NCBI GenBank assembly: GCA_001179505.1
Contig: CDMY01000332.1
Span: 1 to 64,000 of the forward strand
Reading direction: 5' to 3'
From: Vitrella brassicaformis
Taxonomy: Eukaryota > Sar > Vitrellaceae
Length of the DNA stretch: 64,000 nucleotides
Shown here piece after piece: positions 33,301 to 44,676 of the stretch. Positions within the stretch are counted from its first letter, which is position 1. Each line of letters opens with the position of its first letter. The notes beneath the pieces are model-generated. The model saw nothing but the letters and a program-made list of their open reading frames with translations. It was not told the origin of the DNA and searched no databases. Both the position numbers and the translations under genes were made by a program.

Positions 33301-34587
33301 CCGAAAACCTCCCTCCCCTCATTTGTGTGACATGATGCTCTGCTTTTTCTTGTTTGTTTTCAGCTAACCTCTGATGTGTTCCCGACCTACCGCCTGGTCC
33401 CTGAGCTGCCAGCAGCAGAAACATCGTCCTCACCCCAGTACATCTTCTCGCGGTCGCCTGCGTCCCCCTCACCTCGACTGGCGGCTGTCCTGGAGACATC
33501 GTCCACACAACCACCGCCGCCCATGCCCACCATGACGCGGTCAGAGGGTGACCGGCTGCTGGTCGTGCCGCCACTGCATGTCAGCGGGCTGTCGTCCGAG
33601 AGGAGCACTGGGCGACCGCCTCTGCTGCTTGGTAAGGACGGCCACTTGGCCTTTGGAATGCGAGCTGATGTGCGTCTGTGTTTTGGTGTGTGTTCAGGGA
33701 GCGCCCGGGCGGCGCCAGTGAGTCAAGCATCGGCGTACTCGTATTCTGCGTCGCATGTGTCGCCTCGCGAGCGGTGGGCTCTGCCCACCTACTGGGCCAC
33801 ACGGAGGGACAGGGGCTACACACACACTATAGGCAAGACAACCCTCACAAGGAGAAGCCCGGCAGCAGGTGAGGCAACCACCACCATTAATAAATATCTG
33901 CATGTACACGGCATACACAATCCACTCTTCTGTCTGCAGGCTACTCTCGCCCTTCGCACCAGCTGCTGAAGCCCGCCGGCTACTTGACTGAGCGGCGGAC
34001 GACCGAGGAGACCCTCGAGCAGGCAGCAGCAGCCGCGGTCTCAGTGTCAACCTCTGCTCGACGAGACACCGACGAGTGCCTCATGACGGCCGCATCCAAG
34101 CTGGAGAGGCGCAAGATGGAGCTGAGACATGAGCGGGACGCCCTGATGGCCGATCGGTGGCGGTGGGAGAGGGACATGGAGTCGTGCATGGGCCGCATGA
34201 AGGCGTCAATGAGTGAGTCGTCTCGGCGTGATGCCAAGGTGGAGTATGACCTGCTGGGGGAGGTGCGGGGGGTGCTGGAGAGGAGGACTGAGCAACTCAA
34301 CGAGGCCATGAGGTCGGTGAGGGGGAGACAGGGGGAGACAGGGAGAGACATGCAAAAGAGAAAGATCGGCCTTTGTGTGACTATGTGACTGTATGATTAT
34401 GTAGGGACGCCCGTCGTGGTGAGGAGAAGCTGAGGGAATGGAGGGACAGGCTCGGGCAGGTCAGCACTTACTGACAAAACACAAATCCATTGCTGATCTG
34501 ATCGATCGTCATTTTTCCGTCGGTGTGTGCATGTGTCGTGTGTTGTGCCCGCAGCATACGTCGAGCAGTGTTGCTGCCGCAGTCTGA
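30383..34587 (+). CDS. CEP164: CEP164-like WW-domain centriolar protein
   Basis: Eleven exons: 30383-30440, 30549-30754, 30877-32296, 32365-32561, 32645-33010, 33080-33277, 33364-33631, 33698-33868, 33940-34312, 34405-34459 and 34555-34587; in-frame total 1,114 residues. The first 110 residues match the CEP164 N-terminus: EIDEDYEPSQEEILEYAEWL, LLWIAKEALKAPLPAEWKPC, then the WW domain (EIFYFNYRTHESQWDHPCD). A long disordered, acidic and basic middle follows. The C-terminal 300 residues are E/R-rich and probably coiled coil (KLERRKMELRHERDALMADR). CEP164 sits on distal appendages of the mother centriole and recruits cilium-assembly factors; that role here is inferred. Confidence 0.85.
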
Positions 34588-35041
34588 CGTGTCATCAAGT
34601 AACTTGGAGCATTTTTTGCTTTCCACCGATCGAGCGATGACACACATATACACTTGCGTGTGGTCGGCCAGACGGCCGTCTCCGTCTTCATAAACCAGTC
34701 ATCTTTGTATGTGCTGGCTGCACTATCATTTGTCTCATCGATTGACATTGCGCAAAGAGACGGTCTCAGAGGAAAACACACCCAGAAATATAAAGTGTAG
34801 GCAGCAATACAACCAATGCATTCGTGTCCGCCTCTCTCCCTCTTTCCCTCCCTCAGGCCCACCCTCTGCTCCGATTCTCAGTTGCCTGAAGGGTCTCTTG
34901 CTCCGTCATACGAGCAAGAGTTGAAACATACGCACGAGGGATATGTAGGGAATCGTCCAAAGGACGACCCTACGCAACGGCACCACAACCCTCACTACCG
35001 ACCCTCTTGTCACTACTTCTACGGGTATCGTTTCCCCTCCT
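34588..35041. other. intergenic between convergent genes
   Basis: About 450 bp between the convergent ends of two genes. No protein-like frame; probably two 3' untranslated regions. Confidence 0.5.
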
Positions 35042-36125
35042 TTAGTAGCCCATGTTGTGTCGCACGTCCCGCGCCGTGTCTGTGATGCGCAGCCGCCCCA
35101 GTATGCACCGCAGCTCGTGCAACACCGCTGTTTCGATGCCATGCTCGAGCGGGTTGTCATCGGGCGGTGGCGGCAGGGGGTGGGCGGCCAGGAGGGGGGC
35201 AATGATGTGGTTGAGCTCCTTGTTGGTCAGGTCATACTGCTGTGGCACCTGCCCCCCGTTGGCCTGGCTCACGCGGAGCCCGAAGAGGGCACAGCGGTTC
35301 GTGTAGAGGTAGTGGCGCTCGGCAACCTCTGCAGTGTTCTGGCACTGACACGCACACACACACAGTGAGACACACAATTGTGTCATTCAAGTGTCATTGT
35401 CCCTGCTCATTGCCCGTGGTCTGTGTGTGTGTGTGTGTGTGTCTGACGGATGGCGATGATTTGCTGGAATAGCAGCTGCTTGAAGTTGTTGTCCATCCGA
35501 CGCGCCCTATTGACCAGCCTGGTGGTCTCTGCCCGTCTCTGCTGGGCCGTCATGCCACTGTCGTAGAGGTGACGATTCACCCCCCTCATCGCCGACGATT
35601 CACCCCCCTCATCGCCGCCCGTTGCGCATTGTTGAGCCCAAACACCTGCCGGAAGAAGAACCTCCTCGGCACCTGGGTGTCTGGGCCCTGCGCCATCCTA
35701 ATGAAGAGCACCCCGCCAAGGTAACGCCACATGATCTTGCGCGTCCCCTGGGCGAGCTGTGGCTGGCGGGGCAGGGCAGCGATGATGAGGCGGGCGATGG
35801 GCACACCGACGCAGCAGAACCACACGTATAAACGAGAGCGCAGCTCTGATAGACAGTGTTGTGTGTGACGACTGTTGTGTGTCCCATCCATAAGTGGAGA
35901 CCTACCATGGCAGGGTTGCGGCCGCCATACGTGGCATATCGCGTTGATAAATATCCGCTCATAACTGACCAAGCAACAAAAGCCATGCGCAAAATGTGTC
36001 AATCTCTGGGCAATGAGCTTCTTGAGTGCATACTTCCATTGCGCATCTTGTCCGATTGTGTTGCCGTTGGCCTGCAAGTAGTCGACTATGTCCATCACGT
36101 AGTGGGCCAGGATGATGGTAACGTG
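35042..36125 (-). pseudogene. gene of unknown function with a frameshifting 23-bp tandem duplication
   Basis: Three exons are clear: 36125-35906, 35845-35448 and 35328-35042. With one copy of the 23-bp duplication at 35572-35617 discounted, they sum to 294 codons including stop; as written, the frame breaks after MRGVNR. Visible parts: THIILAHYVMDIVDYLQ-like first exon, hydrophobic YVWFCCVGVPIARLIIAAL, basic RRFFFRQVFGLNNAQRAAM, and a C-terminus with YDLTNKELNHIIAPLLAAH. Upstream exons between 36200 and 36660 are likely but I could not fix them. No family recognised. It may be a pseudogene, an allele or an assembly error. Confidence 0.5.
35572..35617. repeat. perfect 23-bp tandem duplication
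   Basis: 35572-35594 and 35595-35617 are identical. Length not divisible by three, so it shifts the frame of the overlapping minus-strand gene. Confidence 0.9.
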
Positions 36126-36440
36126 CTGCATGCAGACCGGCAAAAAGGGAAGAACACACATCAATAAGTCAAGCATGAAAGACATGGCGCATTGGATCAT
36201 CCATCCATCTGATAAGTGACGCTCAATGACCGGGCATCGTGACGCTGTGTGGGCGAGGGCGACAGCTGTTGAGCTCTACGGTATCAGCAAGAGCGACAAA
36301 GGATGGAGAGTAGGTCACCAAGAAGAATGGATGAGTCCAGGATGACAGCCGTTCCGAACACAAAAAGCGACAGCCCCAGAAATGATACCTACATGCGCTC
36401 GACACGAAAGCAGGGCAGGTCCCTCGAAGGTGATGCCTTC
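36102..36440. repeat. segmental duplication, copy 1
   Basis: Blocks here (GTGGGCCAGGATGATGGT, GATAAGTGACGCTC, and about 90 bp around GTGTGGGCGAGGGCGACAGC) recur in the same order at 37130-37460 with indels between. Confidence 0.7.
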
Positions 36441-36639
36441 TCCTTTGACTCCCTTACATCTTTCCATGGATTGAATATCCCTGCTGTTTTCTTCATTTTC
36501 TTCTCTTCCTTGAACTTCGGCTGTGTTCGCTTTTCGCGATCTGCATAAAGAAAGAAACGCAATCGATATGGCAGCTATTATGGCTACAATGCTCTGCACT
36601 GGTGACCACCTTCCTTGAAGGCCGTCTCTAAGGCGTTGA

Positions 36640-37150
36640 CTGTTTTCTGATGTCACTGACAAGCCTCTCTCCGAGCGCTGACAAAGACGACAGTAAATGA
36701 AGTCTGCATGCTGGAATGAAGAACCTCATACAGGGTGGAACAAATACTGAGCGCTGGATGAGGGATGTGAAGGCCTCATTGTCCTTTCTCGTGGCATAGA
36801 GGCGTTCCACAAGTTGAGGGTCTTCGGCGAGTGCGATAGCAAGCTGGTCGTACTCGCCGTTGCCGTATTCGGAGGTCGATTTTACCACATGAAGCACTGT
36901 CTTGAGCCTGTCGCTTGTCCCGCTCGTGTCGCTTTCGCTCGGCATCATCACCAAGGTGTCATGCCCTCCCCCTTGGCCCGTACTTGGTGCGAGATGAAAT
37001 TGTGCAGCTCCTGGTTCGTCTCCTCGTATCGCTGCATCACCGTCCGGAGGGTGGCGGGGTGCAGGTCCTGTTCCGGATGGCGGGCTAGGCTGGGCGGCAG
37101 TGGTGTCAAGTCTTCCTCCTCTTCTAGTGGGCCAGGATGATGGTGAGTTG
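36640..37150 (-). pseudogene. partial relative of the gene at 35042-36125
   Basis: The acceptor and first codons at 37150 match the start of exon 36125-35906 (LTIILAH), but a TAG follows at once in that frame. In another frame the sequence codes for an acidic segment with ETNQELHNFISHQV, resembling TNKELNHIIAPLL of the neighbour. A second open stretch at 36907-36720 codes for SEYGNGEYDQLAIALAEDP and LVERLYATRKDNEAF. I could not join these with consistent phase. Possibly a rearranged pseudogene or a diverged gene with missed exons. Confidence 0.3.
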
Positions 37151-37460
37151 CTGCATGAGAGACCGGCACAAAGGCACACACGAGAGACTGCCTGAATAAG
37201 TGGATAAGTGACGCTCGATGACTGACCTCATTGGTGTGGTGGTGCCTAGCACTGAAGTCTATCAGATGCCCATAAATCTCCCTATGATCAGGAAACAGCA
37301 GCCAGCGACCGCAATCGGCATCGCGCCCTCATGCGTCTTGCATCCGGCAGCGGACCGGCCATATGTGACGCTGTGTGGGCGAGGGCGACAGCTGTTGAGC
37401 TCACGAGTGTCAGCAAGAGCGATAAAGGATGGAATAGGTCACCAGAGGGATGATGCCGAA
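37130..37460. repeat. segmental duplication, copy 2
   Basis: Counterpart of 36102-36440; see that entry. A minus-strand hydrophobic peptide (PLSLLLTLVSSTAVALAH) can be read in the shared 90-bp block. Confidence 0.7.
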
Positions 37461-37825
37461 CCAGTGGTTTTTTATTTTTTTTTAACGGCCCGTCTCCGTC
37501 TCGATTCTCGACAGGCGGGAGACAAGCTGTCAATCTTGTACTTTCCACTCCGGATGCATCGAGACAGATGAAGCCCGAAGGCTAAAGAGAAAAGCGGCTG
37601 CAGTCACACATCTATCTACATTGGCATGAATCAATCCGTCAGCCCTCCGTAGCAAGTACTCATGAACGCCCACACGCATGTCTCTCCTCACCATCTCCGA
37701 CAGACTCTCTCTCTCTGTCTTCTACACGCCCACCCAAGGGTCTGTCTGTCTGCCCGGCCGTGGCCCTCACACGGCCTTGTCTATCTATCTGCGTATCTGT
37801 CGGTCTATCTATCTACCCGTTGCCC
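37461..37825. other. intergenic, no supported gene
   Basis: Contains an A/T homopolymer near 37472-37483 and (TATC)n/(GTCT)n tracts near 37740-37820. No protein-like frame. Confidence 0.45.
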
Positions 37826-40474
37826 TCAAGGGTACTCGCGGAACTCGACCGAGTCCGACCGGTAGATGGTGGGCGGCAGCTGCCACGAGTTGCCCGGTTC
37901 CCAGTAGATGTCCAGATGTCTGGCAACAAGCACGGACAGCAACACATCCATCCATCCATCCATTCACTCATTCGTCCATGGAAGTGTGTGTGTCGTCTTA
38001 CGCGTAGATGTCGGGCTTGTATGTCACGTAGGACATGGGCGAGATGCAGTTGAGAGTCTGTGGCGTGGCAGTGGCACCTCCACGTCCCCCCTTCCACAGG
38101 GGCGCGAGCCCCTTGGCGCGCAGGTCGTTGAGCACACGATGGACGTCTTTCTGGTCCGTGAAGTCCCTCGTGTGCACACCGAGCATGTACAGGCGGCGAC
38201 CTCGGTCGTCCTCCTTGGGCTCGACGGTGTGCTTGGCAGCTGGGCCGAGCTTCCCCTCGCTGTGCAAATCGATCGCGCGAGCACAGGCCGTGCGCAGGTT
38301 GTTCTCTCCATCTGGGAGAGGGCAACAACAGAAACGTATCCACATATGTCATCGCATCAGACAGATGCACTTTTCTTGAGGTGCAGCCAGGCCAGCTCGT
38401 CTGTCCGACCAAAATGGAGCATCCATTTGCCGGCCACGCACCCCATCTCGGCCGCCAGCTGGAGGAGCCTCTCCTTGATGACGGTGTTCTTGCCGCCGTG
38501 CGCTTGGTCCGTCAGAATCTGCAGACCCCTCGACTGGATCTTGGCAATGTCATAGTGATTCTCTCCCGTCGGCTCGTTCCACAGATAGTGATACTGAGTG
38601 TCGCGCTTGTGTTTGGCGCCTTGAGATGGCTGGCCAGCGGGCGGGTGCGATGGATGGGGAGGGCAGGATGGAGCGCGCCTCTTCTCGGTCTCTCGAGACA
38701 ACGCTGAGCACAAACCACAAACATCACACAAGACCACACCACACCCATGACACCACATCCATCCATCCACCCACCCGCCGCCCAGGTACCTGAGTGCTTG
38801 ATGCCCGCCTTCTGCTGCTGCTGCTGCTGCTGCTGCTGATGGGTGCGGTCAGCCCCAGCGTTGATCTCCCTCATCAGCTGCATCGCCAGGGCGTGGTCGG
38901 CTTCCTCCTGGCGCTTGCGGCAAAGCTCTTCGTCCGTCATGGAGGCATCCAGGTCCATGGCGGTGGGCTGGGAGGGACCTGCCGGCGCTGCGGCCGCTGC
39001 AGCAGATGCCGATGCGCTCACGCCGGATGAGGTGGCGCCGGCTGTGGTCTTGGCGGCCTTGGCCTGCTTCTCGCCCTCCTCCTTGCGCTTCAGGTACTCC
39101 TCGTCTGTGAAGTCGTTGGAGCTGTACTGCGTCACGGGCGACAGGCGCAGATCCGCCCACGTGCCTGTGTTGCCAGAATACACGTCCAAAATCCTGATCA
39201 ACCAACCAATACACACACATGCGCAGCGCACAGAGAGGGAGGGAGAGCGCACAAAGCACAGCACAGCACAGCACAGCACGTGAGTGAGTCGGTATATGCG
39301 GTGCATGGGTTCCTGCTGGCTGCCGTACGTACGTCAGCAGATCGAGCTTGTAGCGGACTCGTTTGTTGCCCCTGAACTCCTCACCACCACCGCCGCCGCC
39401 CTGCTGCTGCTGCTGCTGCTGGTGGTCATCTCCAGGCGTCCCGTCGGCCACCACACCGATCTTGCGGAGGCCGTTGAGGACGCGCTTGACCTCCTGCCGG
39501 TCGCGGAAGTCGGGACTGTACACACAGATGACGTACATGGGGCCGCTGGGCCTCAGGGCGCACTTGGAGCAGTTGCCCAGCTGCCCCTGGCTGGTCGCCA
39601 ACGCCACACGACGCCACGCCTCATCTATCATGTCATCACCTGCAGTGCAATGCATGCATGCATCAGCATCACACGGACGCACGGACGGACGGACGGACGG
39701 ACGGACGGACGGCAACACCACAAGACACAGTAAGTAACGTCCATCAATGCATTGCAAAGAGGCCTTCCTTCCTTGCTTCCTTCCTTGCCTCCTTGCTTCT
39801 GTCTTTCCTTCTCACCCACCGAAGTAGAGGAGCCACTTGCCGGTGACGCACTTGGTGTCGATGGCCAACTGCGTCAGTCGCTCCAGGGTCTCCTTGCGAA
39901 TCACCCCCCTCTTGGCCCCGGGCTGCTTGAGCTTCTCGCGACAATCGAGCAGAATGGCCTCGCCTCTGGCCTCGATGGCCTTGACCTCCTGCTCCGAGAA
40001 CTCAGGCTCAGGCTGGCCGCCGTCATGCCGCACCAACCGCCACCTGCCACGCAGCGTCTCGTGCACCTGATGGCTGGCGCGTGTGCTGCTGGGGTTGGCC
40101 AAGGGCAGATGCGATGAATGGTTGCCCCTGGTCGGGGGGGGTCGGGCCTGCTGCTGCTGCTGCTGATGGGTGCGGTCAGCCCCAGCGTTGATCTCGCCCG
40201 ACAGCTGCATCGCCAGGGCGTGGTCGGCTTCCTCCTGGCGCTTGCGGCAACGCTCCTCGTCCGTCATGGAGGCATCCAGGTCCCTGGCGGCGGGCTGGGA
40301 GGGACCTGCCGGCGCTGCGGCCGCTGCAGCAGATGCCGATGCGCTCACGCCGGATGAGGTGGCGCCGGCTGTGGTCTTGGCGGCCTTGGCCTGCTTCTCG
40401 CCCTCCTCCTTGCGCTTCAGGTACTCCTCCTTTCTGCGCTTGCGGATCTCAGCCAGCTGAGATTCTGAATCCAT
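37826..40474 (-). CDS. tandem DUF1917 (Bles03/C11orf68-like) protein with UIM-like motifs
   Basis: Six exons: 40474-39820, 39639-39333, 39193-38790, 38703-38371, 38311-38002 and 37919-37826; in-frame total 700 residues. The protein is two copies of one module. Each has a Lys-rich helix (EEYLKRKEEGEKQAKAAK), an Ala-rich linker, a UIM-like motif (EEADHALAMQL), a poly-Q run, and a DUF1917 domain (GKWLLYFGG...VICVYSPDFRDRQEVKRVL in the first; GKWMLHFGR...MLGVHTRDFTDQKDVHRVL, YKPDIYAHLDIYW and PPTIYRS in the second). DUF1917 has an eIF4E-like fold in known structures, function unclear; the UIM suggests ubiquitin binding. It is head-to-head with LRRC56. Confidence 0.78.
38821..39102. repeat. intragenic duplication, copy 1
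   Basis: 282 bp almost identical to 40149-40430, covering the poly-Q, UIM-like motif, Ala linker and Lys-rich helix codons of the double DUF1917 gene. Confidence 0.9.
40149..40430. repeat. intragenic duplication, copy 2
   Basis: Counterpart of 38821-39102, same length, with about ten substitutions by eye. Confidence 0.9.
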
Positions 40475-40616
40475 CAGACGAGGCTTCCAATGCACATTCG
40501 CCCGTTCATTCCCCTTTTCGGGAAAGCTCGCAAAACCCTGCACCCTTTCCGAAACCCTGCGAGTTGCGCAGCGGATCAATCCGTTTTGGCGGCTTTCCTG
40601 CTGCGGGAGTCAGAGG
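40475..40616. promoter_or_regulatory. 142-bp bidirectional promoter region
   Basis: Lies between the divergent starts at 40474 and 40617. Contains two related words, CAAAACCCTGC (40531-40541) and CCGAAACCCTGC (40549-40560), the second also present upstream of the DUF1997 gene. Promoter role inferred. Confidence 0.45.
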
Positions 40617-42743
40617 ATGCGGCTGCGGGAGCGGGAGGATGCGCCCCTTGACGTCCTCGACCCATCCTATCTCCGGCACATCACCGACGCAGATGACCTT
40701 TCATCCGTCCGGAGCGTCGAGCTGTGCGTGGATGTGGACGAGCAGCCCATCGCCGAGTTGGGGGAGCTCCTGCCCTCTCTGCGTCACCTGCGGCTCAATG
40801 GGTCCAACGTGCCGTCGCTTCGGGAGCTGGGCGTGCGGTTCGGCTGTTTGCGGGTGCTGTGGCTGACGCGCTGCGGAGTGAGGGATCTGGGAGGGGTGCA
40901 GGGGCTGCCTGCACTGCAGGAACTCTATCTGGCGTTTAATGCTATCGAAGAGCTCTGGCCGCTGGCAGGTGCGATGGATGAATGAATGCACTCACCCCAC
41001 ACACACAGACACAATCACACACATACGCACATACACACACACATACACACGCATCTCCGTTCCCTGTGTGTGCATGGTTTTTGCCGTCTGTCCATCCGTC
41101 AGGCCACGAGTGTCTGGAGGTTCTCGACCTCGAGGGCAATGAGTTGCGGTCGTTGCAGGAGGTGACCTTCCTCACATCATGCCCGGCTCTCAGACACCTG
41201 ACCCTCCAGGCCAACCCCCTCACACACGACCCCGCCTTCTCGCCCCAGTGGGTGGCCGAGCGGCTGCCACAGCTGCAAACCCTCGACGACGCCCCGCTGG
41301 GCAGCAGGAGCGGGCTGCTCGAGGTGGAGGAGGTCGGCGAGGAGAGCGAGGAGAGGCAGCAGGAATCGGAGCCTGACGAGTGGGACGAGGTGCCGTCTGG
41401 CCGTGGTGTTCCGGTGCCGACTTATGCGCGAGGGCATGAGGTAGAGGTGCTCGACCTGTCGCAGCTCGACGCCATCGAGGAGGAGAACGAGGAGGACAAT
41501 GGTCCGATGGGTGGCCCCTCGGGCGGTGGCTTCTCGTCTGGGTCGTGCAACCCTTGCCTGTCGGCCATGCCCCCTCTGGAGTGTCTAGTGTCGTCTCCGC
41601 GGCTGAGAAGGATGAAGGCCGACGTCGAGAGGGATATGGGCAGGGAGGGCGATGCGGCAGAATCGGCCGCAGCTGGTGGTGCGGTTCGTGGTGGCGGTGA
41701 TGTGTTTCCTGGTGAGCCTGCGGAGGAGGAACTGCTCGTTGAGAGCATCAAGGTGAGTGGGGTAAGGGTGTCTGACGATGGACTTGCGCGACTCGAGAGG
41801 TTCTTTGGCTTGGTTGGGTTGATTCAGGCGTGTCGGAGCGCTGCTGCCACGGTGTCAGCTGCCTCATCCAGCAGCGCATCGCGGGCGTCACACCGCCCCA
41901 CATCGGCTGCAGCACTCAACCAGAGGACGCACATGCCATCCAGACCCCGTAAGTTGACAAACCGAGACCACTGGACATCCTGTGCGCGTGTATCTATCGC
42001 TGCCTGCCACTGTCTGCATCCTTCAATTCAGAGAGCGCGGCGTCCCACCACGGGCCCTTCCCGGTCCCCCCTCCCCTCTCCCTTCGCCGCCCCTCCACTC
42101 CAGCCGTCCCGCCCCCCTCGCTCGTGTATCATCACCGGCCTGCATCGGACTTCGGCTGGGTGGCCGACGAACAGCATGGTGCGGCCGACAGCGGTGTGTC
42201 AGACCTCACTGTCGGCACTGATCGCAGCTTCGCGGGCAGCCCCTTGGCGGCTATCCGCCACAGTAGACAGAGGAGCACGCAGAGTGCGCGTGTTGGGGAG
42301 AGGGGGAGGGGCGGTGGTGGTGCCGGCGGTGTGTTGGGCATCCGTGCACTGATGGCTCAGGTGCGGCTGGAGGCGGCCACGACCATGAGTGCTGAGGAGA
42401 GGGAGTGGATGAAGCAGCAGCAGAGGCAACACAGTAGACAAGTACGAACGGCCAGCGGCACCTTTACACATGCATAGAGTGTCATCAAACGGGTGTGTAT
42501 CTGTTTTCTCAGCATCGTCGCATCGTGACGCCTCCCGCCCCCTCCCAGGCCCCACAGCCGCCATCCACGCCCAGCGACTCCGCATTCGTCCGCCGCAGAG
42601 TGCCGAGTTGTCGTGTTCATGGCGCTGCCGCGGAGGAAAGCAAGGAGGGCGGGCTGCGCGTCAATGAGGCGGAATGTCACAGTGCCGGCAGCACAGCGGC
42701 CACCAGGGCGCCCACGAGTGCCCAGAGCAGTGGGGTGGGGTGA
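40617..42743 (+). CDS. LRRC56: LRRC56/ODA8-like leucine-rich-repeat protein
   Basis: Five exons: 40617-40968, 41103-41752, 41828-41948, 42032-42441 and 42513-42743; in-frame total 587 residues. Residues 30-200 follow LRRC56 closely: SVRSVELCVDVDEQPIAELG, LPSLRHLRLNGSNVPSLREL, LRVLWLTRCGVRDLGGVQGL, LQELYLAFNAIEELWPLAG, LEVLDLEGNELRSLQEV. The rest is acidic then S/G/P-rich and probably disordered. LRRC56 (Chlamydomonas ODA8) helps assemble or transport outer dynein arms of flagella; the role here is inferred from the match. No catalytic motif expected or seen. Confidence 0.88.
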
Positions 42744-43082
42744 GGGGAGGACGCATCGGTGGGTTGGCATGGCACGTGTATGGGATGGGTGGTGTTTGAC
42801 ATCCGTACACGTACCCATACGTACGTGTTGTGAAGCGATCGGATCGGCAGACCGGACCGATGCATGCGTTGATTGACTCGACTCGTGTGTGTGCTGTGCC
42901 TTCATTCATTCATTCGTTGATGGCCAGAGGGATGGAAGGATGGAGGGATGGATGTTGGGTGCACGTACGTCTCGCATGCATCCAGCGGACAGATAGAGCG
43001 TCGGCACTCAGCCGCTGAGCTCAGGCTGAGCCAAGGAGAGCTGCACATGGCCTCATGTCTCTCTGAGGCGTCTCTCCCCCTC
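42744..43082. other. intergenic between convergent genes
   Basis: 340 bp with (ATTC)n near 42902-42917 and (GGAT)n near 42935-42955. No protein-like frame. Confidence 0.5.
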
Positions 43083-44638
43083 TCACAAGAAAGACCATTC
43101 TGAGTTGCGTCGCTTGGTGTACTTGGTCCCACGGGGGGCGAACCGCAGCCGGAACAGGCCCATGACGGGGGTGTGGTCACTGAGTCGTATTGACGGGAAG
43201 GAGTTGTAGCCACACCTGCATCAGTCAGTGTCCACACACACACACACACACACAGAGGGAGCTTTCCCCTAGGCCTCGCTGCATGGGTCGGTCGCTCACC
43301 CGACGAGTGCCCACCGCACAGACCAGCTCCGGGCGAAGACTCTGTCACAGTACTGAGGGCAGTGCTAAAGTTTTAAGACACAGGGGACAGCGTCTGATCA
43401 GAAAACTGGATGACATCGTGAGAGCAGTACCTCCTCCATGTAGCATATTCCTGACACCACACAGGCAGACAATTGATTGAGAACAGACAGACAGACAGAC
43501 GTGTGTATTTCCGGCCTCATTGGATTGGGATGTCTCCCTCCCTCCCTCTCTCCCTCCCTCCCTCCCTCCCTCTCCCCCTCTGTGTGTGTGTGTGTGTGTG
43601 CGGACATGCAGTGAACGTCCTCGAGTGCGCACCTGCTCTGCACAGCTTCAGTTGGGTATTCTCGATGGCCTGCATGCCTTCCACTGTCTTGTCCATCGAA
43701 ATCGTGGCGTTGCCCGCTGCCCCACCCGCGGCCGTGCGCATGCTAGGCGGCACAAACGCCAGGCATCGGTAGCCGAGGCGGTCGACCATTTCCTCAGTGG
43801 TAGCCTCTTCTTTCTACTTCAGCCTCCTGCAGTCGTGACGCTTGACGGGCTCACTCCGACTCTGCAGGCCAGCAAAAAGACATGCGTGACTCAAGCGAGA
43901 AATCGACCGACCGATCGACCGACCGGTCTGTCTGTCTGTCTGTCTCTCGCATGTGTGACATACATACACACAAACAAAGACACAAACCGACGATGGGTAG
44001 GTGGAATGTGGGCAAAAAGTCGATGGCCATCTCCTTCCACTCGGCGTCGAGGAAACAGCACAGCTCGTTGTCTCCTCCTTGCTCTTCCGGCAGTGGTGGG
44101 CTATCTTAGTTCTGCCTCCTCCACAGCCCCGTCGACCTCCAGGTATTTTGCTCTGATGGGCGTCATGTTGCCTGTCCACAAATTGACATAACCCTCGTCC
44201 GGCTGACCCAGGATTTCTGTCAAGAACATAGGCTTCCGAATGTATGTGTTGGACAGAATGTATGAACCGGAGAAGGGATGCCACGGCATGGAAAAGTATC
44301 TGTCGAAGCAAGTGTCAGGGAGACTGTCCTGGAGATTCCCCGGGATGCCTCGGGGGTTGAAGTCGGCATTGACGATTGCGACGTCACACGCCAGCAAGTG
44401 TTCTGCCTCTGTTGCTTCAGCGGTGCCGCCGCCGAATGCTTTGAAAATGGTGGAAGCCTGCTTGATGCGGCTGGTGGGCGATGCCGTGCTGTCGAGGTGA
44501 GCCCCGCCGAAGCACAGCTGTAAGCTGGTTCGAGCGCCGGTCGGTGTCTTCCACCAGATGGGGATTTTGGCCAGAACGGCCTCCTTGGTTGCGGTAGTCC
44601 TGCCCTGCCCGCTGGCTGTCTTGAACTGCGCGGTGACA

Positions 44639-44676
<38 letters not shown>

